Assembly (NCBI RefSeq): GCF_001427585.1
Contig: NZ_LMGY01000001.1
Coordinates: 63,270 to 127,269, forward strand
Length of the DNA: 64,000 nucleotides
Direction of reading: 5' to 3'
From: Pseudoxanthomonas sp. Root630
GTDB taxonomy: Bacteria; Pseudomonadota; Gammaproteobacteria; Xanthomonadales; Xanthomonadaceae
The translations under genes were made by a program, and so were the position numbers. Positions 46,376 through 56,352 of the stretch are shown piece by piece (positions within the stretch are counted from its first letter, which is position 1; each line of letters opens with the position of its first letter). The notes beneath the pieces are model-generated. The model was not told the origin of the DNA. It searched no databases and saw only the letters and a program-made list of their open reading frames with translations.

Positions 46376-47679
46376 TGAACGACACGCCGCGCCAAGCCAC
46401 GCGACTGGAAGCCATCGGGGGCCGCTTCGACCCCTGGTTGCTCGGCGCCATGCTGGCGCTGGCGTCGCTGGGCGTGGTGATGGTCGCATCGGCGTCCATC
46501 TACCAGCACGGCAACCCGTTCTACTACCTGGTCCGCCACGGCATGTTCCTGGCGGCGGGCGCGGGCCTGGCATGGTGGGTGACGCGCACCGAACTGAAGA
46601 GCATCGAGGCGCGCAATCACCTGCTGCTGCTGGGCTGCGTAGTGCTGCTGCTGATGGTGTTCGTGCCGGGCCTGGGCGTGAGCGTCAAGGGTGCGCACCG
46701 CTGGATCAACCTGGGCGTGTCAAATTTCCAGGTCGTGGAAGTGGTGAAGGTGTTCTTCATCGTCTGGCTGGCCAGCTACCTGGTGCGCTTCCGGGATGAG
46801 GTCAACGCCACGTGGGCCGCGATGCTCAAGCCGCTGGGCGTGGTGGTGTTGCTGGTCGCCCTGCTGCTGATGCAGCCGGACTTCGGTTCGTCCTCGCTGC
46901 TGCTGGCGATCACCGCCGGCATGCTGGTGCTGGGGGGCGTGAACATGCCGCGCATGTTCGGCCCGGTGCTGGTGGGCCTGCCGATCCTCGCGGTCATCGC
47001 GATCGCCGAACCGTACCGCATGCGCCGTCTGACCTCGTTCTCCGATCCGTGGGCGGATCCGTTCGGCAGCGGCTACCAGCTCACCAACGCGCTGATGGCG
47101 ATCGGTCGCGGCGAATGGGCGGGCATCGGGCTGGGCGGTTCCGTACTCAAGCTCAACTACCTGCCGGAAGTGCATACCGACTTCATCTTCTCCGTGATCG
47201 GCGAAGAACTCGGCTTCGTCGGCGTCTGCCTGGTCATCGCGCTGTACGCGCTGCTGGTCGGTCGCGCCTTCGTGATCGGCCTGCGCTGTGTGGAGATGCG
47301 CAGGCACTTCGCCGGCTATGTCGCCTTCGGCGTCGCGCTGTGGATCGGCATGCAGAGCTTCGTGTCGATGGGCGTGAATCTGGGCCTGCTGCCGACCAAG
47401 GGCCTGACGCTGCCGCTGATCTCCTCCGGCGGTTCCAGCATCCTGATGACCTGCGTGGCGATGGGCCTGCTGCTGCGCGTGTCGTACGAACTCGAGCGCA
47501 CCCAGCGCCAGGTCGCCTTGCGCGGCGAAGCGCTGCAGACCACGCCGAATGGCGAAGCGCGTTCCCCCGCCGATGCCGCACCGGCAACGCCAAAGCCGGC
47601 GCCGTCGCTGTCCGAGACGCTGCGTGGCACCAGTCGTCTGCGTTCGCGTGTCGAACCCACCTTCGAGAGGATCGCATGA
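46375..47679 (+). CDS. ftsW: Septal peptidoglycan glycosyltransferase FtsW
   Basis: SEDS-family polymerase that acts with FtsI at the septum. 434 residues with about ten transmembrane helices. It shows [47 protein letters not shown] with the catalytic-region aspartate, [34 protein letters not shown] and [21 protein letters not shown] soluble tail of about 55 residues follows the last helix. Begins on the mraY stop; overlaps murG by 4 bases. Confidence 0.96.
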   Translation: MNDTPRQATRLEAIGGRFDPWLLGAMLALASLGVVMVASASIYQHGNPFYYLVRHGMFLAAGAGLAWWVTRTELKSIEARNHLLLLGCVVLLLMVFVPGLGVSVKGAHRWINLGVSNFQVVEVVKVFFIVWLASYLVRFRDEVNATWAAMLKPLGVVVLLVALLLMQPDFGSSSLLLAITAGMLVLGGVNMPRMFGPVLVGLPILAVIAIAEPYRMRRLTSFSDPWADPFGSGYQLTNALMAIGRGEWAGIGLGGSVLKLNYLPEVHTDFIFSVIGEELGFVGVCLVIALYALLVGRAFVIGLRCVEMRRHFAGYVAFGVALWIGMQSFVSMGVNLGLLPTKGLTLPLISSGGSSILMTCVAMGLLLRVSYELERTQRQVALRGEALQTTPNGEARSPADAAPATPKPAPSLSETLRGTSRLRSRVEPTFERIA

Positions 47680-48821
47680 GCACCGCGCATGCTGCGAATC
47701 CCTCGCAGAAGCCCGCACATCCATATGCGGGGACTCAATTTTCGCCCGTGATGATGATGGCCGGCGGCACCGGCGGCCACATCTTCCCCGCACTGGCTGT
47801 GGCCAAGGTGCTGCGCGCGCGCGGTGTGCCCGTGGTGTGGCTGGGCGCGGACGGCGCGATGGAAACGCGGCTGGTGCCGCAGCACGGCATCGAACTGGAC
47901 ACGCTGGCGATCACCGGCCTGCGCGGCAAGGGCAAGCTCGCCCTGCTCGGCGCGCCGGTGCGTGTGCTGCGTGCGATCCGCGCCGCGGGTTTCGTGCTGC
48001 GCCGTCGCGCGCCTCGCGCCGTGGTCAGCTTCGGTGGTTTCGCCTCCGGTCCCGGTGGCGTCGCGGCGCGCTTGATGGGCACGCCGTTGCTGGTGCATGA
48101 GCAGAATCGCGCCGCCGGTTTCACCAACCGCATGCTCGCCAAGGTCGCGCGCCGGATCATGTCGGGGTTCCCCGGTGCGTTCCCAGGCCGCGAAGAAGTG
48201 GTCGGCAATCCGGTGCGCGAAGAGATCGCCTCCGTCGCACCGCCGGCAGAACGCCTGGCCGGTCGCGATGGTCCGCTGCGCCTGTTGGTGCTGGGCGGCA
48301 GCCAGGGCGCGCGCGCGTTGAACATGGCCGTGCCGCGCGCACTCGCCATATTGCCGGCGGGCGCCGTCGAGGTGCGCCACCAGTGCGGCGAGAAAATGCG
48401 CGACGAAGCCGCCAAGGCTTACGCCGATGCCGGCGTCGCCGCGAGCGTCGAAGCCTTCATCACCGACATGGCGGTGGCGTATGCGTGGGCGGACCTCGTC
48501 GTCTGCCGCGCGGGCGCGTCGACGCTGGCTGAGCTCTGCGCCGTCGGCGTAGGCAGTGTGCTGGTGCCGTTCCCGCAGGCCGTGGACGACCACCAGACCC
48601 GCAACGCCGAATACCTGGTCGAGCGCGGCGCAGCCCTGCTGTTGAAGCAGGACGACGCCCTGGCCGATGCGTTGGCGGCGACGCTGCGCCGGCTGGCCGA
48701 CGATGCCGCTACCCGCCAGTCGATGGCGGAAGCCGCGCGCACGCTGGCGAAGACCGATGCAGCCGACCGCATCGCCGACATCATTCTTGAGGAAGCAACC
48801 GAAATGAGGACGCAGGCATGA
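47676..48821 (+). CDS. murG: UDP-GlcNAc--lipid I N-acetylglucosaminyltransferase MurG
   Basis: Converts lipid I to lipid II at the inner face of the membrane. 381 residues, about 25 longer than E. coli MurG because of an N-terminal extension. The conserved start [20 protein letters not shown] is preceded by 26 residues whose DNA (47688-47745) is a palindromic repeat also present in the FMN riboswitch; it reads in frame as [16 protein letters not shown]. Other motifs are [58 protein letters not shown] and [15 protein letters not shown]. The ATG at 47676 keeps the 4-base overlap with ftsW. Confidence 0.95.
   Translation: MSTAHAANPSQKPAHPYAGTQFSPVMMMAGGTGGHIFPALAVAKVLRARGVPVVWLGADGAMETRLVPQHGIELDTLAITGLRGKGKLALLGAPVRVLRAIRAAGFVLRRRAPRAVVSFGGFASGPGGVAARLMGTPLLVHEQNRAAGFTNRMLAKVARRIMSGFPGAFPGREEVVGNPVREEIASVAPPAERLAGRDGPLRLLVLGGSQGARALNMAVPRALAILPAGAVEVRHQCGEKMRDEAAKAYADAGVAASVEAFITDMAVAYAWADLVVCRAGASTLAELCAVGVGSVLVPFPQAVDDHQTRNAEYLVERGAALLLKQDDALADALAATLRRLADDAATRQSMAEAARTLAKTDAADRIADIILEEATEMRTQA
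47688..47745 (+). repeat. Palindromic repeat (copy 2) inside the murG start
   Basis: CCCTCGCAGAAGCCCGCACA (47700-47719) then TCCATATGCGGGGACTCAAT, with the hairpin CCCGCA-CATCCATA-TGCGGG (47712-47731). It aligns nearly base for base with 23408-23458 in the FMN riboswitch. It begins four codons after the murG ATG and keeps the reading frame. Confidence 0.75.
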
Positions 48822-50272
48822 TGATGGCTGCTGCACGAGAGCGCCGCCTGCAACACACCGGCAACCTGGCGAAGGAATTCCGCCGTGTGCACTTCGTCGG
48901 CATCGGTGGCTCCGGCATGAGCGGCATCGCCGAAGTGCTGTGCACGCTGGGCTACGAAGTGTCCGGCTCGGACAACGCCGACAACGCGGCCACGCGTCGC
49001 CTGGCGTCGCTGGGCGCGCGCGTGATGCGCGGCCACAACGCCTCCAACGTGCTGGGCACCGATTGCGTGGTGGTCTCCAGCGCGATCAAGCACGACAACC
49101 CCGAGCTGATGGAAGCGCGCAGCCAGCGCATTCCGATCGTGCCGCGTGCGGCGATGCTGGCCGAGCTGATGCGCTTCCGCCGCGGCATCGCCGTGGCCGG
49201 TACGCATGGCAAGACCACGACCACCAGCCTGGCCGCCGCGATCCTGAGCGAAGGCGGGCTCGACCCGACCTTCGTGATCGGCGGCCAGCTGCTGGCGGCG
49301 GGCGCCAATGCCAAGCTCGGCGATGGTCAGTGGCTGGTGGCCGAGGCGGATGAGAGCGACGGCAGCTTCCTGCGCCTGAATCCGCTGATCTCCATCGTCA
49401 CCAACATCGATGCCGATCACCTGGAAAACTACGGCAACGACTTCGAGCGCGTGAAGGCGGCCTTCGCCGAGTTCCTGCAACGCCTGCCGTTCTACGGACT
49501 GGCCGTGCTGTGCATCGACGATCCGGAAGTCGCCGCCATCGCCGCGGAAACTCCGCGCCACGTGATGAGCTACGGCTTCGCCGAGAACGCCGACGTTCGC
49601 GCGGAGGACGTGGAGCAGGAAGGCGGGCGCATGCACTTCACCCTGCGCCTGCCCGAAGACGCCAGCATCCGCGTCAGCCTGGCGCTGCCGGGTCGCCACA
49701 ACGTGCTGAATGCGCTGGCCGCCGCCGCGGTGGGCTGGCAGCTGGGCGTGTCGCCGGAGAACATCGCTTCGGCGCTGGAGAAATTCGCCGGCATCGGCCG
49801 TCGCTTCAACGACCTGGGCGAAATCACCACACCGCAGGGCGCGCGCGTGCAGCTGGTCGATGACTACGGCCACCATCCGAAGGAACTGGCGGCCGTGTTC
49901 GCCGCCGCGCGTGGCGGCTGGCCGCACAAGCGCCTCGTGGTCGCGTTCCAGCCGCACCGCTACAGCCGCACACGCGACCAGTTCGATGCGTTCGCCGCGG
50001 TGCTGTCCGAAGCCGACGCGCTGGTGCTGAGCGAGGTCTATCCCGCGGGCGAGCAGCCGATCGCCGGTGCCGATGCCAAGTCGCTGGCACGCGCGATCCG
50101 CGCACGCGGCCGCAATGAGCCGGTCGTGGTCAGCCAGGTCGCCGACCTGGTCGACGTGCTGCCTGATGTATTGCAGGACGGCGACCTGCTGTTGCTGATG
50201 GGCGCCGGCGACATCGGCCACATGTCGCAGCACATCGCATCGCACGGCTTCAGTCGCCGGGAGGGCGCATGA
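48818..50272 (+). CDS. murC: UDP-N-acetylmuramate--L-alanine ligase
   Basis: Adds the first amino acid of the stem peptide. 484 residues, with [18 protein letters not shown] at 24-41, ATP loop GTHGKTT at 128-134, [48 protein letters not shown] and [11 protein letters not shown]. Overlaps murG and ddlB by 4 bases each. Confidence 0.97.
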   Translation: MMMAAARERRLQHTGNLAKEFRRVHFVGIGGSGMSGIAEVLCTLGYEVSGSDNADNAATRRLASLGARVMRGHNASNVLGTDCVVVSSAIKHDNPELMEARSQRIPIVPRAAMLAELMRFRRGIAVAGTHGKTTTTSLAAAILSEGGLDPTFVIGGQLLAAGANAKLGDGQWLVAEADESDGSFLRLNPLISIVTNIDADHLENYGNDFERVKAAFAEFLQRLPFYGLAVLCIDDPEVAAIAAETPRHVMSYGFAENADVRAEDVEQEGGRMHFTLRLPEDASIRVSLALPGRHNVLNALAAAAVGWQLGVSPENIASALEKFAGIGRRFNDLGEITTPQGARVQLVDDYGHHPKELAAVFAAARGGWPHKRLVVAFQPHRYSRTRDQFDAFAAVLSEADALVLSEVYPAGEQPIAGADAKSLARAIRARGRNEPVVVSQVADLVDVLPDVLQDGDLLLLMGAGDIGHMSQHIASHGFSRREGA

Positions 50273-51228
50273 CCGCCATCGCCGTGCCGCCGCCGCGCTT
50301 CGACGATCCGGCCCGTTTCGGACGCGTCGCCGTGCTGTTGGGCGGCGTTTCCAGCGAGCGCGAGGTATCGCTGAACTCCGGGCAGAACGTGCTCGACGCG
50401 CTGCTGGCGCGCGGCGTGCAGGCGTTCGCGGTGGATGGCATTCCGGCGCTGATCGAAGCCATCCGTGCGGGCAAGGTCGATCGCGTCTTCAACATCCTGC
50501 ATGGCGGCGATGGCGAGAACGGCGTGCTGCAGGGCCTGTTGCAATCGCTCGGCGTGCCGTACACCGGCCCCGGCGTGCTCGGCTCGGCGCTGACGATGGA
50601 CAAGATCCGCACCAAGCAGGTGTGGGAAGCCGCCGGCCTGCCGACCGCGCGCTTCGAGCGCATTCCCGCTGGTGGCGATCTGGCCGCCGCGGCGCGTTCG
50701 TTGGGGTTCCCGGTATTCGTGAAGCCGTCTGCCGAAGGTTCCAGCGTCGGCGTCTTCCGCCTGATGGGTGAAGAAGACTTGGCGCCCGCACAGGCATTCG
50801 CCAGCACGTATGCCGGCGAACTGCTCGCCGAGCAGATGCTCACCGGCGGCGAGTTCACCGTGGGCATCCTCGGCGACGTGGCGCTGCCGTCGGTGCGCAT
50901 CGTGCCAGCCGGCGACTGGTACGACTACCACGCCAAGTACATCGCCGACGACACGCAGTACCTGTGCCCGGGCCTGGACGATCGCGGCGACGAAGCGTCG
51001 ATCCGCGCACTGGCGCTGGCGGGATTCCGCGCGGCGGGATGCAGCGGCTGGGGGCGCGTGGACGTCATGCGCCACGCCGATGGCCGTTTCATGCTGATGG
51101 AAGTCAACACCGCGCCGGGCATGACCAGTCATTCGCTGGTACCGAAGGCGGCCGCGAACATCGGGATCGGCTTCGAAGCGCTGTGCTGGCGCATCCTGGA
51201 GCAGACGGTGCCGGAGGTGGCGGGCTGA
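50269..51228 (+). CDS. ddlB: D-alanine--D-alanine ligase
   Basis: ATP-grasp enzyme that makes the D-Ala-D-Ala dipeptide used by MurF. 319 residues, with [71 protein letters not shown] and [17 protein letters not shown]. Stop and ftsQ start share one base. Confidence 0.97.
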   Translation: MTAIAVPPPRFDDPARFGRVAVLLGGVSSEREVSLNSGQNVLDALLARGVQAFAVDGIPALIEAIRAGKVDRVFNILHGGDGENGVLQGLLQSLGVPYTGPGVLGSALTMDKIRTKQVWEAAGLPTARFERIPAGGDLAAAARSLGFPVFVKPSAEGSSVGVFRLMGEEDLAPAQAFASTYAGELLAEQMLTGGEFTVGILGDVALPSVRIVPAGDWYDYHAKYIADDTQYLCPGLDDRGDEASIRALALAGFRAAGCSGWGRVDVMRHADGRFMLMEVNTAPGMTSHSLVPKAAANIGIGFEALCWRILEQTVPEVAG

Positions 51229-52004
51229 TGAACGCCGCCCTGCGCATCTTCGCCTGGTTGCTCGCGCTGGCCTTGGTCGCGCTGCCGGTCGTGGCCGTGG
51301 TGAACGGCTGGATCGGCGCGGACCGTTGGCCGCTGAGCACGCTGCGCGTGCAGGGCGAGTTCGCGCGCGTCGATCCGGCGCAGTTGCGTGCCGTGGTGCT
51401 GCCGCACGCCAAGCGCGGGTTCTTCGCGGTCCGCCTCGATGACGCCAAGCACGCCGTCGAGCGCCTGCCGTGGGTGGAGCGGGCGGAAGTGCGCAAGCGT
51501 TGGCCGGATGTGCTGGAGATCCGCGTGATCGAGCACAAGCCGTTCGCGCGCTGGGGCGACGACAAGCTGCTGTCCGAGCATGGCCGCCTGTTCCCGATGC
51601 CGAAGGAACTGGCCGGACTCAAGCTGCCGCAACTGGGTGGGCCGGAATCGCAGGTGCAGGAAGTGACGGCGCTGTACAACGAATCGCGCCAGTTGTTCGC
51701 GCCGATGGGCCTGGATGTCACCACGCTGGTGATGGATGCACGCGGCAGCTGGTCGCTGCTGCTCGGCAACGGTACGCAGGTCGTGGTCGGCCGCACCGAC
51801 GCGCGCCCGCGCCTGGGCCGCTTCGCGCGGATGCTGCCGCAGTTGCTGGCGGCGCAGGCGCAGCCGCTGCTACGCGCCGATCTCCGCTACACGAACGGCT
51901 TCGCGCTCAGCTGGGGCGACGCTCCGCGGGCGCCGCACAACGGAACTTCCACGCTGCCTGCGCCGGTTGCGGCCGCAGGCGGTCATTCGCAGGGCAGGAC
52001 ATGA
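51228..52004 (+). CDS. ftsQ: Cell division protein FtsQ
   Basis: Bitopic divisome scaffold. 258 residues: a short cytoplasmic tail, transmembrane helix (IFAWLLALALVALPVVAVV), then the POTRA domain (LSTLRVQGEFARVDPAQLRA...FFAVRLDDAKHAVERLPWVE) and the beta domain with RWPDVLEIRVIEHKPFARW. Ends with a proline/alanine-rich tail. Overlaps ftsA by 4 bases. Confidence 0.95.
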   Translation: MNAALRIFAWLLALALVALPVVAVVNGWIGADRWPLSTLRVQGEFARVDPAQLRAVVLPHAKRGFFAVRLDDAKHAVERLPWVERAEVRKRWPDVLEIRVIEHKPFARWGDDKLLSEHGRLFPMPKELAGLKLPQLGGPESQVQEVTALYNESRQLFAPMGLDVTTLVMDARGSWSLLLGNGTQVVVGRTDARPRLGRFARMLPQLLAAQAQPLLRADLRYTNGFALSWGDAPRAPHNGTSTLPAPVAAAGGHSQGRT

Positions 52005-53236
52005 ATCGCAAGGGTGACAAATCGCTGATCGTCGGGCTGGATATCGGCACGTCCAAGGTGACGGCGCTGGTCGGCGAATACGCCCCGGGCAATCCGATCG
52101 AAGTGATCGGCATCGGCTCGCACGAGTCGCGCGGCCTGAAGCGCGGCGTGGTCGTGGACATCGAATCCACGGTGCAGTCGATCCAGCGTGCGATCGAAGA
52201 AGCTGAATTGATGGCGGGCTGCGAGATCCGCTCGGTCTACGCGTCGATCTCCGGCAACCACGTGCAGTGCCGGAACTCGCCCGGCATCGTGCCGATCCGC
52301 GACGGCGAAGTGACCTGGGGCGACCTGGACCGCGTGCTGGAAGCGGCGAAGGCCGTCGCGATCCCGGCCGACCAGAAGATCCTTCATGCGATCCCGCGCG
52401 AGTACAAGCTGGACAATTCGCAGGAAGGCATCCGCAATCCGGTCGGCATGACCGGCGTGCGCCTGGAAGTGGACGCGCACCTGGTGTTCTGCGCGCAATC
52501 GGCAGCCGCCAACATCAGCAAGTGCGTGCAGCGCTGCGGCCTGCAGATCGACGACCTGATCTTCTCGTCGCTGGCGTCCAGCGTGGCCGTGCTGACCAGC
52601 GACGAGCGCGAGCTCGGTGTGGTGCTGGTCGACATGGGCGCGGGCACCACCGACCTCGCGGTATTCGTGCAGGGCGCGATCTGCCACACGGCGTCGCTGC
52701 CGATCGCCGGCGACCAGGTCACCAACGACATCGCGCACATGCTGCGCACGCCGACGCCGGAAGCCGAGCAGATCAAGGTGCGCTACGCCTGCGCGCTGGC
52801 CCAGCTCGCCACGGCCGAAGAGAGCATCCAGGTGCCGAGCGTGGGCGACCGCCCGCCGCGCCGCCTGCCGCGCCACGCGCTCGCGCAGGCGGTGCAGCAG
52901 CGTTACGAGGAGATCTTCGAGATGGTGCAGGCCGAACTGCGCCGCTCGGGCTTCGAAGAGCGCGTGCGCGCCGGCATGGTGCTCACCGGCGGCGCCGCGA
53001 AGATGGAAGGCGTCGTCGAGCTGGCCGAAGAGATGCTGCAGATGCCGGTGCGTGTCGGCATCCCGCAGCACGTCACCGGGCTGGGCGAAGTGGTGGGCAA
53101 CCCGGTGCATGCCACCGGCGTGGGCCTGCTGCTGATGGGCAGCCAGATCGAACACCCCCGGCGTCCGTCGTTGCCCACGGGCAAGGCGGGCAGCTGGTTC
53201 AAGAAACTCCAGAACTGGTATCGCGGCGAGTTCTGA
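52001..53236 (+). CDS. ftsA: Cell division protein FtsA
   Basis: Actin-like ATPase that ties FtsZ filaments to the membrane. 411 residues. It shows SLIVGLDIGTSKVTALVGEY (phosphate 1), GIGSHESRGLKRGVVVDIES, GVVLVDMGAGTTDLAVF (phosphate 2) and MVLTGGAAKMEGVVELAEEM (adenosine). The C-terminal amphipathic membrane-targeting helix is GSWFKKLQNWYRGEF. Last member of the overlapping gene chain. Confidence 0.97.
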   Translation: MNRKGDKSLIVGLDIGTSKVTALVGEYAPGNPIEVIGIGSHESRGLKRGVVVDIESTVQSIQRAIEEAELMAGCEIRSVYASISGNHVQCRNSPGIVPIRDGEVTWGDLDRVLEAAKAVAIPADQKILHAIPREYKLDNSQEGIRNPVGMTGVRLEVDAHLVFCAQSAAANISKCVQRCGLQIDDLIFSSLASSVAVLTSDERELGVVLVDMGAGTTDLAVFVQGAICHTASLPIAGDQVTNDIAHMLRTPTPEAEQIKVRYACALAQLATAEESIQVPSVGDRPPRRLPRHALAQAVQQRYEEIFEMVQAELRRSGFEERVRAGMVLTGGAAKMEGVVELAEEMLQMPVRVGIPQHVTGLGEVVGNPVHATGVGLLLMGSQIEHPRRPSLPTGKAGSWFKKLQNWYRGEF

Positions 53237-53320
53237 GCAGGGCGGCATTCCGCGAGTCGAGTAAGCGTCACGACGTTCGTTCCACCAGCACTACATAACT
53301 AAATAAACGAGGACAAGGAC

Positions 53321-54547
53321 ATGGCACATTTCGAACTGGTTGAGAAGATGGCCCCGAATGCAGTGATCAAGGTCGTGGGCGTGGGCGGCGGCGGCGGCAA
53401 CGCCGTGGCGCACATGGTCAACGGCAGCGTGGACGGCGTGGAGTTCATCACCGCCAACACCGATTCGCAGGCGATCAAGAACTGCGGCGCCAAGCTGCAG
53501 CTGCAGCTCGGCAGCAACGTCACCAAGGGCCTGGGCGCGGGCGCGAATCCGGAAGTGGGCCGCCAGGCCGCGCTGGAAGACCGCGAGCGCATCATCGACG
53601 CGCTGGACGGCGCCGACATGGTGTTCATCACCGCGGGCATGGGCGGCGGCACCGGCACCGGCGCCGCGCCGGTCGTGGCGCAGCTGGCCAAGGAGATGGG
53701 CATCCTGACCGTCGCCGTGGTCACCAAGCCGTTCCCGTTCGAAGGCCGCCGCCGCATGCAGGTCGCGCTGAAGGGCATCGAGGAACTGAGCCACCACTGC
53801 GACTCGCTGATCACCATCCCGAACGAAAAGCTGATCACCGTGCTGGGCCGCAACGCGACGATGATCCAGGCCTTCCGCGCCGCCAACGACGTGCTGCTCG
53901 GCGCCGTGCAGGGCATCGCCGACCTGATCGTCCGACCGGGCCTGATCAACGTCGACTTCGCCGACGTGCGCACCGTGATGAGCGAGATGGGCCTGGCCAT
54001 GATGGGCACCGGCAGCGCCCGCGGCGACGACCGCGCGCAGGCCGCCGCCGAGGCCGCGATCCAGAACCCGCTGCTGGACGACGTTAACCTCAACGGCGCC
54101 AACGGCATCCTGGTCAACATCACCGCGGGCCCGGACTTCACGATGGCCGAGTTCGACGAAGTGGGCCGCACCATCGAAGGCTTCGCTTCCGAGGACGCGA
54201 CCGTCGTGGTCGGCACCGTGCTCGACCCGGACATGCAGGACGAAGTGCGCGTGACCGTGGTCGCCACCGGCCTGAACCGCAACGCCGCCCGCCAGCCGGT
54301 CGGCCGTGGCGGCGACCTGCGCGAGCCGATGCGTGCGCCGATCAAGCTGGTCCGCGACGCCACCACCGGCATGCCGATCGACGACGGCTTCTCGATGGAT
54401 CCGATCAGCGCCGCCACCAGCGGCCTGGGCCTGCGTCGCGGCGCCTCGTCGGCCGCGCCGTCGGCACCGGCTTCCGCGCCGGTCGCGGCCGACCTGCCGT
54501 CGGACTACCTGGACATCCCGGCGTTCCTGCGCCGCCAGGCCGACTGA
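53321..54547 (+). CDS. ftsZ: Cell division protein FtsZ
   Basis: Tubulin-like GTPase that forms the Z ring. 408 residues. It shows [18 protein letters not shown], the tubulin signature GGGTGTG at 108-114, [15 protein letters not shown] (the T7 loop) and the C-terminal conserved peptide [12 protein letters not shown], which binds FtsA and ZipA. Unlike the upstream junctions there is an 84-bp spacer after ftsA (53237-53320) with AT-rich sequence (CTACATAACTAAATAAACG) and the site GAGGACAAGG. Independent boosting of ftsZ is therefore plausible. Confidence 0.98.
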   Translation: MAHFELVEKMAPNAVIKVVGVGGGGGNAVAHMVNGSVDGVEFITANTDSQAIKNCGAKLQLQLGSNVTKGLGAGANPEVGRQAALEDRERIIDALDGADMVFITAGMGGGTGTGAAPVVAQLAKEMGILTVAVVTKPFPFEGRRRMQVALKGIEELSHHCDSLITIPNEKLITVLGRNATMIQAFRAANDVLLGAVQGIADLIVRPGLINVDFADVRTVMSEMGLAMMGTGSARGDDRAQAAAEAAIQNPLLDDVNLNGANGILVNITAGPDFTMAEFDEVGRTIEGFASEDATVVVGTVLDPDMQDEVRVTVVATGLNRNAARQPVGRGGDLREPMRAPIKLVRDATTGMPIDDGFSMDPISAATSGLGLRRGASSAAPSAPASAPVAADLPSDYLDIPAFLRRQAD

Positions 54548-54554
54548 TGGAATG

Positions 54555-54632
54555 CCCTCCCCGCGAGGGGAGGGGCTGTACCCGCACCACCACGCCATGT
54601 CCCTTCGCTGCCGGGCCAACCGGCCCGGCAGC
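54555..54632 (+). terminator. Two hairpins after ftsZ
   Basis: CCCTCCCC-GCGA-GGGGAGGG (54555-54574) and GCTGCCGGGCC-AACC-GGCCCGGCAGC (54607-54632, 11-bp stem) followed by CCTTTCC. The second is the better terminator candidate and precedes the lpxC promoter. Neither has a proper T-run, so ends may be leaky. Confidence 0.5.
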
Positions 54633-54691
54633 CCTTTCCGGAGCGCCTTAACAGCGCGTTGTTTCAGGCGTGGGACAGAGCGGTTCTTTCG

Positions 54692-54720
54692 TTAAGATTC
54701 AGCGAATTGCGTGATATTCT
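54692..54720 (+). promoter_or_regulatory. Promoter of lpxC
   Basis: TTAAGA (54692-54697), 17 bp, TATTCT (54715-54720), the latter preceded by TGA as an extended -10. Lies 40 bp before the lpxC start. Confidence 0.6.
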
Positions 54721-54760
54721 CGCTGCCCCGCCAAGGTTCCCCCACCTGCGACCCCACTCG

Positions 54761-55675
54761 ATGGCCCAGCAACGCACCCTCAAGAACGTGATCCGCGCGA
54801 CGGGCGTGGGGCTGCATAGCGGCGAGAAGGTCTACATGACGCTGCGTCCGGCGCCGGTCGATACCGGCATCGTGTTCCGGCGCATCGACCTGGAGCCGGT
54901 GGTGGAAATCCCGGCCAGCGCTGAGCTCGTCACCGAGACGACGCTGTGCACGGGCCTGACCTGCGAAGGCGCCAAGGTACAGACCGTCGAGCACCTGATG
55001 TCGGCGATGGCCGGTTTGGGTGTCGACAATGCCTATGTGGAGCTGTCCTCGGCCGAGCTGCCGATCATGGACGGTTCCGCGGGCCCGTTCGTGTTCCTGA
55101 TCCAGTCCGCCGGCATCGCCGAGCAGGCTGCCCCGAAGCGCTTTATCCGCATCACCCGCCCGGTGGAAGTGATCGAAGGCGATAAGGTGGCGCGTTTCGA
55201 GCCCTACGACGGTTTCAAGCTGGGCTTCACGGTGAAGTTCGACCACCCGATGATCCCGGCGTCGCAGTCGCGCGCCGAGGTGGACTTCTCCACCGGCGCG
55301 TACATCAAGGAAGTCGCGCGCGCCCGCACGTTCGGCTTCATGCGCGACCTGGAATACATGCGCGAGCGCAACCTGGGCCTGGGCGGTTCGATGGACAACG
55401 CCATCGTGCTGGACGAGTTCCGCGTGCTCAACGAAGACGGCCTGCGCTATACGGACGAATTCGTCCGCCACAAGATCCTGGACGCCATCGGCGACCTGTA
55501 CCTCGCCGGGCGCCCCATCCTGGGGGCCTACGAGGGGTTCAAATCCGGCCACGCACTCAACAACAAGCTGGTGCGCGCGCTGCTGGCCGAGACCTCGGCC
55601 TGGGAAGAGGTGACCTTCGAGAACGGCACCGCGCCGTCCCCGGTCGCCTATGCGACGCCTGCACTGGCTGTCTGA
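54761..55675 (+). CDS. lpxC: UDP-3-O-acyl-N-acetylglucosamine deacetylase
   Basis: Zinc enzyme of the committed step of lipid A synthesis. 304 residues. It shows [40 protein letters not shown] with the zinc histidine at 78, [32 protein letters not shown], and [16 protein letters not shown] carrying the other ligands. The ATG at 54761 gives the known family start. Placed after ftsZ as in E. coli but with its own promoter. Confidence 0.97.
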   Translation: MAQQRTLKNVIRATGVGLHSGEKVYMTLRPAPVDTGIVFRRIDLEPVVEIPASAELVTETTLCTGLTCEGAKVQTVEHLMSAMAGLGVDNAYVELSSAELPIMDGSAGPFVFLIQSAGIAEQAAPKRFIRITRPVEVIEGDKVARFEPYDGFKLGFTVKFDHPMIPASQSRAEVDFSTGAYIKEVARARTFGFMRDLEYMRERNLGLGGSMDNAIVLDEFRVLNEDGLRYTDEFVRHKILDAIGDLYLAGRPILGAYEGFKSGHALNNKLVRALLAETSAWEEVTFENGTAPSPVAYATPALAV

Positions 55676-55679
55676 GACG

Positions 55680-55698
55680 ACCGTCCGCTCCGGACGGT
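55680..55698 (+). terminator. Hairpin after lpxC
   Basis: ACCGTCCG-CTC-CGGACGGT, an 8-bp perfect stem starting five bases after the lpxC stop, without a T-run. The rest of the spacer to 55876 is relatively AT-rich (TCGGATTTTTGGTCCG and AATAACATTTTCCTAACC) and holds no gene I can support. Confidence 0.45.
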
Positions 55699-55876
55699 GA
55701 CCCCGCTGTCGCCCGGTTTCCTACCGCGATCACGCGGTGGTGTGCGAATGGTTACGCCTTGGCGAAAGTGTGAACTGGGTCGGATTTTTGGTCCGGAAAT
55801 AACATTTTCCTAACCTTCGGCTAACGACCCGACAGGCGGTGGCCGGTACCATGCCCCGTCCCTTGTGATGGCCGGG

Positions 55877-56344
55877 TCAACATCCGCGGCCCTTGCGATG
55901 GCCTCCCTTCGGGGGGGGCGTGCCGGCGGAGTCCGGGGCGGACAGGAGGTCGAGGGCCGCTTGCAGCCCTCTACGGGAAGCCTCCGATACGGGTACGACC
56001 GGGTCCTGCGCAGGTTTTACGAACGGCGCAAGGCTTGTCTTGGCGGTGACTTCGGTGACCGCCAGTCCGATGGATTGGGCCACGTTGATCAGCTCGGGTG
56101 CGGCCAGGCGAAGCCTGGCATGCCAGACGGGGGAGTCGACGATAAAAACGAGCCGTTTGCCCGCCACGTTCGCCAACCGGCAATGCGGCGCCAGGGCAGG
56201 CGGAAGGCAGGGGCGAAGCTGCTGTTCCAAGGCGTCGAGCCACAAGGCACGACGCACCGGGTCGGTGGCGGCATCCGTCAGGGCAGCCTGCAATGCAGGT
56301 TGCGCGGTGCCGGCGCGGCGCGGCTTGGACTTCGAATCAGACAT
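55877..56344 (-). CDS. dciA: DciA-type replicative helicase loader (DUF721)
   Basis: A 155-residue basic protein of the DUF721 family. The KH-like core is seen in LDALEQQLRPCLPPALAPHC, RLANVAGKRLVFIVDSPVWH and ARLRLAAPELINVAQ. DciA is the ancestral loader of the DnaB helicase, kept in bacteria lacking the phage-derived DnaC. The pseudomonad DciA gene occupies the same site between lpxC and secA, which supports the call. The C-terminal third is low-complexity. Its start lies 8 bp from the divergent M23 gene. Confidence 0.88.
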   Translation of the reverse strand: MSDSKSKPRRAGTAQPALQAALTDAATDPVRRALWLDALEQQLRPCLPPALAPHCRLANVAGKRLVFIVDSPVWHARLRLAAPELINVAQSIGLAVTEVTAKTSLAPFVKPAQDPVVPVSEASRRGLQAALDLLSAPDSAGTPPPKGGHRKGRGC

Positions 56345-56352
56345 CGGTATCT

